From Chaetoceros tenuissimus (taxonomy: Eukaryota; Bacillariophyta; Thalassiosirophyceae; Chaetocerotales; Chaetocerotaceae): a stretch of DNA of 64,000 nt. The notes under the pieces were generated by a model that was given only the letters and a program-made list of their open reading frames with translations, was not told the origin of the DNA and did no database searches. Within the stretch, counting starts at the first letter, position 1. Every line of letters begins with the position of its first letter. Positions 1-7,891 of this stretch are shown here, in pieces. Location of the stretch: the NCBI GenBank assembly GCA_021927905.1, contig BLLK01000055.1, forward strand, positions 176,636 to 240,635, read 5' to 3'. The position numbers and the translations under genes are program-made.

Positions 1-1
1 G

Positions 2-690
2 GATACTATTCAGAATAACAACAATCGTGAACTAGCAGAAGCAATAGCAGTAGCTGTAGAGAATGGTAAGTTTTAATCTTTTGGAGTTTCTTGTTTTAAA
101 TCCACTTGGAAATTCTTACTGACAGAACTCAAACCTAAATCAGCACTTCCTGGCGATGATGAAGACATAGAGGATGAAACTTTTGTGCTTGAAGCAAATG
201 ATGGTCCCAATGTTGACGAAGCTGCACTTAACCTTAAACGTGGAAATCAACAGCATGAAGAAAACTTGAACTCTGACGAGACTGGAACAGAGGAGGAAAG
301 CTCAGAAAGAAAAAGGGCAAGAAGAGAGCTTCCAACTGGAAATGACAGTGATGTGCTGTCAAATAACAGTCCAGAAATTAGCCAGGGTACGTGTGTTACG
401 TTTCAACATTCTCTCAATTCAAATCTTCTCACTAACAATATTCAATTTTAGAAGCTGGAAAATTGGCCTCTCTAAAGGAGCTGTTGAAGTGTCCTATTTG
501 TATTGAAACATTGAAAGATCCATGTATCATTCCAGAGTGTACACATCGGTTCTGCCATGAATGTATTAAAGAGGCACTTGATAAATCTGGGAATGAATGC
601 CCGTTTTGTCGAGGACGTGTAACAAGTAAGAGGTCACTACGCAAAGATGAGCTGGTTGCGAATTTAATCAGAGAGATGAACGAAGATTAA
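2..690 (+). CDS. RING-finger E3 ligase-like protein, 3' part of a multi-exon gene
   Basis: Three exons can be read in one frame: 2-65, 126-386 and 452-690, joined by two short introns (GTAAGT...ACAG and GTACGT...TTTAG, both phase 1). The gene is cut by the left edge of the window. The middle exon encodes an acidic, Lys/Arg-containing, probably disordered stretch (it includes ERKRARRE, a possible nuclear localisation signal). The last exon encodes a C3HC4-type RING: CPIC, then CTHRFCHEC, then CPFC, all within about 45 residues, and ends at TAA 688-690. RING domains of this form recruit ubiquitin-conjugating enzymes, so an E3 ubiquitin ligase role is the family expectation; substrate and N-terminus are not visible. 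The 3' flank is homologous to the 3' flank of the small genes inside the amplified array (for example at 7,100-7,200). Confidence 0.8.
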
Positions 691-878
691 ATTCAATTCA
701 AATTGATTCGTTTCTCAGGTCCTTTTTACTCATGAGGTCGTCTATATTGGTCTGACAGACTTTGTTCTAAACTTAAGAAGTAATAAAATCATGTAATGAA
801 AAAAGTATTTATGAAAATGGAGTAAATGAAAATATATTGTACAATAGAATTGCAACTACTAACAACGAATAATAGGAA
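691..878 (-). repeat. Inverted copy of the array's convergent intergenic spacer
   Basis: Read on the minus strand, this AT-rich spacer matches the spacer after the SART1-like pseudogene of the units (about 6,975-7,165). Shared strings include the 'AGTCTGTCAGACCAATATAGAC' region and a TTTTTCATTACATGAT-like stretch. It places the RING gene in the position that the small minus-strand gene occupies in the units. Confidence 0.7.
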
Positions 879-1167
879 TTATGTCTTATGCAGTACAAAT
901 GCTTTCCCTGTGGCTTTTTGCGTAGCCTTCAATGCACCCAAAGTTGAACTATATTTCCGAGCCTTCTCTGACTGTTCATGTTCGATTTGTTGTAATTTCT
1001 TTTCTTCTTTTCTCTTTGAACTACCATGTGGGTGAAATTGATAACACAATTGGCGGAATGCCTCCTTTCTAGTCAATAGTCGACCATGCTCGTCACGATA
1101 TTCAAGCTTTAATTCTCTGATTGCAAGTTCAATGTCCTTTTCATGTGGTCATCCATTCAATCCGGTA
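879..1167 (-). pseudogene. SART1/Snu66-like C-terminal remnant, inverted copy
   Basis: The minus-strand reading matches the C-terminus of the SART1-like sequence found in the array: RPHEKDIE-like, then KLEYRDEHGRLLTRKEAF, RQLCYQFHPHGSSKRKEEKK and a GKAFVLHKT end. The KEAFRQL..(R/Q)FHG.GS.K block is the hallmark of SART-1 family C-termini. Relative to the array copies it carries a CGA-to-TGA change just before PHEKD, and nothing upstream of about 1,167 is recognisable, so it is a 5'-truncated pseudogene. It lies outside the array and in opposite orientation to the four array copies. Confidence 0.7.
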
Positions 1168-1204
1168 GGCAAAATTGATGCAAACTTGAGAAAAGGATAA
1201 CCCA

Positions 1205-1560
1205 AAAGCCCATAGTTTTGATTTGCACTCTATCGTACTTTGATTCGTTCTTTGACAGAGAACTAGCCATGCTTTTGATCGTTCACATACTGCTGCTTTT
1301 CTCTTCTTACCCTCTTCTAAACTTGCCTGATGAAAGAGAGCTAGTAGTAGATGATCACATTTGAGCTTCTTTCCAACTTCTGCATATAATTCAGGCATAG
1401 ATGTCTGGTAACCCATTGGGACTGAAAGAAGACTTTTGGTACTGGCCATAGAAGCTATTGAAACTTTAACCGTCCTTTCTACTATTCTTCTGAGGATTTT
1501 TCAATCTATTTGCTCCATCTGCACCTTTGCATTGTCAACGAGATCAACTCCCAACTAGCT
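1205..1560 (-). pseudogene. Remnant of an unidentified multi-copy gene (family R)
   Basis: On the minus strand a 102-codon open stretch includes PELYAEVGKKLKCDHLLLALF and SLEEGKKRKAAVCERSKAW. The same peptide blocks recur, with frameshifts and stops, at 4,860-5,110, 18,250-18,500, 43,620-43,870, 48,970-49,170 and 63,540-63,740, so they come from one once-coding gene. The preceding block (to about 1,560) matches the minus-strand coding-like segment at 49,166-49,363. I do not recognise the family. Confidence 0.45.
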
Positions 1561-2113
1561 TTTCCCAACGTATTCTATTGGCGGTAATTCCTGAGGATTG
1601 GGTGGTCCAATTTTACTCCGTGAATACAGATATAGTACACAGCAGTTGACGCATCGAAAGAACTTCTTGCGCAGAGGATATAGGAATGTGTAAGTATTGC
1701 GAGATGCACGCTATTCAAATAAAATGTAAACGCAATCTTTTTATTCGGCAACATACTACATAGCGGTGAACGTTTTGCTGATTTTAATTGACGGTGTGGG
1801 CGGAGCCCACCCCCTTCAGAGAAAATAGGGTAAAAATTGAGCAAAAAGTAATAAAAAATGGGTATCTTCTACGTCATTGTCACACATTTCATCGCCAAAA
1901 AAAATCCAACAACACAACACTTCGTTAACGAGCTCACATCTAATGAAGTATCACATATTTTCTTTCAAAATTTTACGTTTACATACTTCTTCATCATTAC
2001 TACTAGTGATATGGTTTGTGGGTCACTATATAGAGTATGCGATCGTTCAGCGAAGATAGAACTAGAAGTGTACATGTAGCTAGAGAGAAAGAAAGAAAGT
2101 AGACACTAGTTGT
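1561..2113. other. Non-coding spacer, nothing recognised
   Basis: About 550 bp. The open frames here are of chance length and composition, with no domain, RNA gene or repeat that I can support. A GAAA-rich run sits near 2,085-2,100. Confidence 0.4.
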
Positions 2114-2250
2114 TATTCCTCATCGTCCTCCTCATCGTCCTCTATGAAACAGTCTTCATTACGCAAAAATAATGCAGCTGCTATGATACGCTTCCTTCCT
2201 TCATATGTTAGAGTACAAGATTCATCTTCAACATGATTATCATATGGGGA
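2114..2250 (-). pseudogene. Last exon of an unidentified gene, cut at the array boundary
   Basis: Minus-strand reading from about 2,250 to a TAA at 2,116-2,114 gives 44 residues with protein-like composition: an EDESCTLTYEGRKRIIAAAL core followed by a terminal run of Asp/Glu (DDEEDDEE). Upstream of it (above 2,250) the sequence switches abruptly to the array's junction sequence, so the gene's 5' portion is missing here. It is too short for the ORF-length cutoff usually used. The function is not recognised. It may be a broken gene or the terminal exon of a gene whose remainder was displaced when the array formed. Confidence 0.5.
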
Positions 2251-2804
2251 AACAGGGGGAAACAAGGGAACAAGAATTTGAAACTTTGCAAGGAAAGAAA
2301 TGGAGTGAAGTTTGCAAAGAATCTCACTTGAAAATACACGTGCTGGAATGAAAATATGAATATACAGAAAAGTCAGACAAGGCTGTCAAAGTTTTGAATG
2401 TTTTAGAGAATCGATGTGGCAGCAGACAGATTCTAGAAGGGGTGTATGACTATGTGAACTTGGTTGTAATTCCTGAATCCTGAATTCAAAGCTTGTAATC
2501 ATTTTTATACACTTTAATCCACTTGAAGTTACCGTAATGTAACTGTCATAAACGCGTGAGCAGGAATTCATACTGACAAGAGGTATCTGGTCTGGTGACT
2601 AAGGATCATGTATAACAAGTCTGTGCTCGTGCTATTGAGTTTCGTAAGGTCAAGGCGAATTGGTGGTAAAGGTTCAAAATAATAGGTTCTTACGAGTATA
2701 CTAAGTTCAAAGTATTGATATCAGAACGTATTATAAAATTTACTATTGACTACATTTTCCCCCTATAGTTGATGACATTCTCTTGCAATCAAACATTTGC
2801 TTTT

Positions 2805-3868
2805 TCAGCAAACAACTTCTTTATTTGCATTCTGATCCCTTAGATTCATTCCGTCGATTAATTGATCTTTTTCAAATTCTTCCTCGTCTCCGTCGTCGTA
2901 TTTTATCCACCAATAGCCCCTCTCTCTGTCATACTTTGTGACGCTTCCAAAAAAGAGTTCTGGATCATGGTTGAAAAAGTATTTTGCCACTCGTGCCCCG
3001 ATGTAGCCTTCTGGAGTTGACTTTGAATTGATTAAATTCAAACCTTGGTTCCTGTAAGCTTTGATGTATTCTATGAAATTGCTAGGAAGGCTTTCTTTTG
3101 AGCTCAAACTTCGGGTCTTGTGTCTCTTTTGTGTTTGTTTGTCCTCTTTCTTTCTATTCTTAAATGCAAGCGCAACCGCGAAATGAACCAGATCGTGCAC
3201 ACTTTTTACTTTGGAAACGTCAATGTTTGTGGACATGGATGCTGCAAGGACAGTTGAAACATTGGTAACTTTGGAGAAATCTTCCGCTTTCAACTCAATT
3301 ACTTCAATGGAACAACTCTCAAGAATGTTCCGGTATAAAAGAGAATGTTCAGGGACATCGCTTACGAGGAAAAAGATTGCCTTGTGGCCTCGTTCCAAGT
3401 TCTTGATATTCATTCGCATTTCGAGAGTATAATGTTGGTTATTGCAATCAAGTCCGAACATACGAGAACTTGCTTCAGGTGCAAGAAGATATTTCTTGAA
3501 AACAGCAAGACGATCCTCCATGTTTTCGAGATCTTTAATGCGGTTCTGAAGGAGGTGAATCGAAGATCCCCATGACAAAGTTGGGAGAAAGGTATGCTCT
3601 TTTCCATGAAGAGCGACACGACATTCTGCAAAAGTATCAACCAATGAATAGAATTCTTTCACTTTACCTCTAATGGCAAAGGGACTACAAGCTTTGATGC
3701 CTTTGATTACAGAATTGAGTATCAGAGAGAGGCGATAGATTTGGTGTTTTTTTCAAAAACAAACTTACTGTCTTGAGCTTTTCTCTTTCGATTGACGGTA
3801 TTGATTGTAGCAACTTGTCTTGTCTTTGTTTTGCCTTTGTTTTTGTTTCTTTTGTTAGACTTGGGCAT
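2805..3868 (-). CDS. Tudor-like domain protein, two exons (unit 1)
   Basis: Proposed CDS: exon 1 at 3868-3769 (33 codons plus one base) and exon 2 from about 3700 (or 3691) to the stop at 2807-2805, giving about 331 residues. The donor is CA|GTAAGT; the acceptor is one of two nearby CAAAG sites, both keeping frame. Exon 1 is strongly basic (KSNKRNKNKGKTKTR, RKRKAQ), a likely nuclear/nucleolar signal. The C-terminus, residues about 268-310, looks like a Tudor/PWWP-type chromatin-reader fold (GARVAKYF, then FFGSVTKYDRERGYWWIKY, then DDGDEEEF). The central region (about 40-230) is not recognised. The start MPKSN is preferred over an upstream in-frame ATG at 4,042 because unit 4 has a one-base deletion between them that spares only the downstream start. 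A histone-tail or methyl-mark-binding role is inferred from the domain only. Confidence 0.7.
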
Positions 3869-4042
3869 TTTAGATTTGGTTTGGCTTTTCGTCAATTCTT
3901 TCTTTCTACTGTGGGTTTTGTTTTTGGTCTTTGGAAATTTATGAGAGCAAAAGCAAAAGGGGGAAAAATCAAATTCGATTCCGATTTGTCTGTCGTTCGT
4001 TCGTGTCGGATTTGGAACAAAAGTGTTACCTGGGAGAGTCAT

Positions 4043-5339
4043 GTGTGAGAGTCATCCGACAAGTCATTGGAGATTTTATCTTTTAGAATGGAAATAGTAT
4101 TGAATAAGAGATTCGATTAACAAAATTATCAATTAAAAGTAGAATCAGTCAACCTTTGATGATTTCCTTTTTGCATCTACTCAAGTAAAATCCAATACAA
4201 AAGATGTAATTATTCCATGATAGATTCGATTCTTTCTTTCAAAAATATTTCAGCAACTTGTCTTGTACTATTGAATTCTAGAATTAGAACCATGCAACAT
4301 CATTCGTAATAGTGCATGCATTTTCGAAAGGAGGTCAAGACCATCGGAAGGCAATTCTTCGATAAAAGGTGTAAGAGCTGATGCAGATTGTGACCAAAGG
4401 GTGGGATTTGAAATGTGTAAATATACTTTCTTGTGTATTGAGCTTGCATCTCTGCAAGACATACATGGATATCCTTCAACTACAGAAAAGGAAAAGTATC
4501 ACTGGCATACTTTTCACAAATCTATGCATACATCAATTCCAACTTCTTCGCTTTTTCACCTGCAAGACATTGAATAGCCGATTGGATCTTGCCCAAGTAC
4601 CTTGGATCGATGTGCTCATTTATTTCAGTTTCATATTCAACAGCATCAAATAGCTGAGAAAGGTCCGGTACTGCCAACGCAGCCAAAGCTGTAGGATTGG
4701 ACGACGATGAGAAATCTTTTTCACCAAATCATTTCTCTCTTCCCTAGATTGAACTAGATACGGTGATGCAATCACACCATTGCTTTTCTTTCACGTAATT
4801 GCTTATATCTGTGATAAATTAAATGAAGTCATTCTTCTTAAATGAAGTCATTCTACTTCTACTTGGAGTCACGACAAGAAAAGGCTGCCCATAATTTGGA
4901 TGTGCTTTCTATCGTACTTCGTACTTTGACGAAATTTTCCAACAGAGACCTAATCACGCTTTTGACCGTTCGCATGCAGCTGCTTTTGCCTTTTTTGCCT
5001 TCTTCTCGATTTCCCTGATCGAGAAGAGCTAATAGATGATCAACACCTGTGCTAATTCAGAGGTTATCTCTAATAGAGTGCTCTTTATTTTGGAAGATAC
5101 TTTCAGCTTTCAGCTAGCAGTTCATACAAAGTTCAGTTGAACCTCAGGTTTTCCCATCATTTGACCTTTTCAGTACATGCAGTACGTACATACACAAATA
5201 TTTGACGTCATTGTCTCTAGGTATGTGCGGACATCATACATCATCATTTTACACCTTTTCGTTCTTTAGAGTGTGTTTCTCTAGGTGACTCCAAACAGTA
5301 TTTTCTTACTATTACACTCGCTATTTTCCCATTTTACAG
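4043..5339 (-). pseudogene. Family R remnant and spacer (unit 1)
   Basis: No intact gene. Minus-strand fragments in shifting frames are protein-like: a DHLLALLDQGNREEGKKGK block (about 5,040-4,980), a SREERNDLVKK block (about 4,745-4,710), then QLFDAVEYETEINEHIDPRY and LGKIQSAIQCLAGEKAKKLE (about 4,650-4,540), then a Cys/His-containing stretch to about 4,270. The same blocks recur at 48.7-49.5 kb and 63.2-64.0 kb. The gene is not recognised. 4,043-4,260 and 5,115-5,339 show nothing further. Confidence 0.4.
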
Positions 5340-6974
5340 CTACGATGCTGAATTGGGAGAATCGCAGGGCTACGGTTCTTGGAGGATCAACAGCGAGGCA
5401 TCATGGAACAGCTGACCAAACAGATTAGAAGAAAGAGCGATACAAACAATTGATTCAAATTATCGTCAAACATTGAAGAGGAACAGCTCAATGAATGGGG
5501 AGGAAGAACATGATCTCTTTCAGGCTTGTCTGGAAAAAGTATTTCTTTGCAATCTGGAGGAGAGAAAAATGCCGTTCATCAAACTGATTTCATGTCATAT
5601 GCAGAACAAGAGGAGGAGACTATGAATCTCAATGAAGAGCTAGAAAAACGTCGGCAAACTCATGTAAAAACTAAAAAGAAAAGTAAGGAAAACAATGATG
5701 ATGGAAATGAAATAGCTGGTAAAACTGATGCTATTGCGAATAGCGTAGTAGACAATGAAAATGGGCAAGGAAATATTTTGGATGGATGAAATGATGGCTT
5801 CTTCGAAAGTAAAAAATATTTTGGATGAAATATGGCTTCTTCGAAAGTAATGGAAATGGCGTCGTGATTTGGACATTGATGTTGAGAATGAAACCAGTAA
5901 AGTTGCAAAGGATGTACAAATTAGAGATGATTTGATGAAGGAAAGACAGACCAAATACTATTCTATAATGGAAAAGGGGGACATTAGGTCCAAAGCAGTT
6001 TTCATTACCGTCAATAATTTTCCAATCAGTGATGATCAAGATGGGGACAATGATGCTTTCAAAGGCTCAAAGATTGCAAAGGCTTCAAGAATTTAACTTA
6101 CAGACAAAGACTCAAAGTAAAGGAAATGAGAATTCTAAGCTTCATTGGCTATTGTCAATGCTTTTAAATCCACCATCGGATCAGAGGAGAAGGTGGTATT
6201 ACTTTTGAGAAACAAAAACTCCTCAACAGAGGAGAAGGTGGTATTACTTTTGAGGTTGATACTACAAAGGAATTCACACGGTCTCTTCGTTTTCAGAATA
6301 ATGTGAAGAAGGATGAAAAGAAAAAGAAGGAGGAGGAGCAGCAGAATTTTGGTAATGTGCCGCCAAAGGAAACTACTGATAATTCTTTAGCCATCGAGGT
6401 TGTTACGATGAAAGAAGATAAGTCAGATGAAACAGATAACATGCAAACATTGGAGGTGTTGGCTCGTGAAGTGAAAGATGAGCCAGATGGAACTGATACT
6501 TTTGAAGGAAGTAGCACTAGTGTAGTTGTAGGTCGTGGAATGTCAGCTTTCCTTGGTCTACTGAAGCAGACTGGAGAATTTGGTAAACGCTCTTGTAGAG
6601 AAGAGCTTAGAGGACGTGCAAAAGATGAAAGAACTTATGAAGATTACGAGAGTATTGATCTGAAGAAGGTTGTTAAGCTTGACACTACCGGCTTGAATGG
6701 ACGACCACATGAAAAGGACATTGAGCTTGCAAACAGAGAAGTAAAGCTTGAGTATCGCGACGAGCATGGTCGACTATTGACTAGAAAGGAGGCATTTCGC
6801 CAATTGTGCTATCAATTCCATGGACATGGTAGTTCAAAGAGAAAAGAAGAAAAGAAACTACAACAAATCAAACGTGAACAGTCAGAAAAGTCTGGGAAAC
6901 ATAGTTCTATTTTTAGTGCATTTAAGGCTACGAAAAAAGCTACAGGGAAAGCATTTGTACTGCATAAGACATAA
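5340..6974 (+). pseudogene. SART1/Snu66-like splicing factor, decayed copy (unit 1)
   Basis: SART-1 family proteins are components of the U4/U6.U5 tri-snRNP. The terminal 223-codon ORF (6,303-6,974) matches the family C-terminus: RGMSAFLGLLKQTGE, then KLEYRDEHGRLLTRKEAF, RQLCYQFHGHGSSKRKEEKK. A KEFTRSL motif just upstream (about 6,268-6,288) corresponds to the conserved LEFCRTL-like segment. Earlier fragments (5,526-5,789, with EELEKRRQ; 5,869-6,096, with RDDLMKERQTKYYSIMEKG) also look like the family but are separated by stops and frame changes, and a 47-bp direct repeat (about 6,180-6,255) interrupts the coding sequence. I read it as a pseudogene; a short gene for the C-terminal 223 residues cannot be excluded. 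Confidence 0.7.
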
Positions 6975-7210
6975 TTCCTCTTATTAGTTGTTAATAGTTG
7001 CAATTTCTTATGCACAATATATTTGTATTTACTCCTTTTTCATTAATACTTTTTCATTACATGATTACTCTTATTACTTATTTAGTTTAGAACGAAGTCT
7101 GTCAGACCAATATAGACTACCTCGTGAGTAAAAAGGACCTGAGACTCAAATCAATTCGAATCAAATTATCCAATAGGAAATGATCTTACTTGTGATCTGG
7201 TCATTCTTGG

Positions 7211-7594
7211 TCAACGAACATCTGCCATTTCAGATTCCAGCACGGAATCCATCTTGCACTTGTCAACGAAGGATCTGGTTTGATCAAGTACAAATTCACA
7301 AATATATCCTGGTGGTAGAGACCTGTGCCCCTGAACAGGACAAACAATTCTTACTTGTTCACGTACTACTTGTCTGCCTTCATAATAGAAGTCCATGGCA
7401 ATGTCATAGTTTTGAAAGCGAGGATCTGGGGCATCACCATGTAGCTCCTGATAGAGGTCTCGACCATCTTCAATTTGTTGGGGGCTTTCTTCTGTGATTT
7501 CTCCGCCCTTCCAATAATCAAGTCCATTTCTAAGTTCCCCATGATAGGTCTTGTAGTCCAAGTCTACTTCATGTACTCGATTTTGATTGTTCAT
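7211..7594 (-). CDS. Small divergent-pair protein, truncated by a nonsense change (unit 1)
   Basis: 127 residues starting MNNQNRVHE. The core (EDGRDLYQEL, then RFQNYDIAMDFYYEG, then EQVRIV, GYICEFVLDQTRSFVDKCK) parallels the N-terminal domain of the large protein transcribed away from it (7,892-9,736: GSALYEAI, YNVACFYGE, RCRIVD, GYIVELVG, SYILKDDVDEAL). I infer that both carry the same unnamed domain. Compared with units 2-4, where the protein continues to PRMTRSQVRSFPIG, this copy ends early at ADVR because a CGA codon has become TGA. The two divergent genes are about 300 bp apart and probably share a promoter region. No known family is recognised. Confidence 0.65.
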   Translation of the reverse strand: MNNQNRVHEVDLDYKTYHGELRNGLDYWKGGEITEESPQQIEDGRDLYQELHGDAPDPRFQNYDIAMDFYYEGRQVVREQVRIVCPVQGHRSLPPGYICEFVLDQTRSFVDKCKMDSVLESEMADVR

Positions 7595-7891
7595 GATACA
7601 AGTTTCTTTCTACAATATATGTGCAAAGATATGTGAAAAGAAGAAGGGGGAGCTACAGCACATCAAGCAGGAACATTTTCTGAAATAAATCGACTGATTT
7701 CCGATTCAACGCTTTGAAAGAGGGAAGTCCCACAAGATTATCTGTTCCTTTTATTTCGATTTGGTGAGCGCGCGCAAGATGTCAGTCAGCTGTCAGAACT
7801 TTTAAGTTTGTTGGCGATGCTTGTTCTTTCACCTTTCCTTTTCTATTCATAAAGTACAGATATCCAAAAAGAAATCATCTGAATCTAACTC
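7595..7891. promoter_or_regulatory. Shared divergent promoter region (unit 1)
   Basis: A 297-bp gap lies between the divergent starts of the small (-) and large (+) genes. It is conserved at 20,984-21,250, 33,711-33,977 and 46,341-46,646, including a GGGAAGTCCCACAAGATTATCTG stretch and a GAGCGCGCGCAAGATGTCAGTCAGCTG stretch. No experimentally known motif is claimed. Conservation with unit 4 across otherwise divergent sequence is the evidence for function. Confidence 0.45.

Noticed and set aside
3722-4042. An N-terminally extended start (MTLPGN...) for the Tudor-like gene
   Set aside because: Unit 4 has a one-base deletion near 42,780 that breaks this extension while the MPKSN start stays in frame; CCCAGGTAAC just after the ATG also looks like a splice donor or UTR.
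3773-4048. Plus-strand 91-codon ORF over Tudor-like exon 1
   Set aside because: Antisense shadow of the Lys/Arg/Thr-rich first exon.
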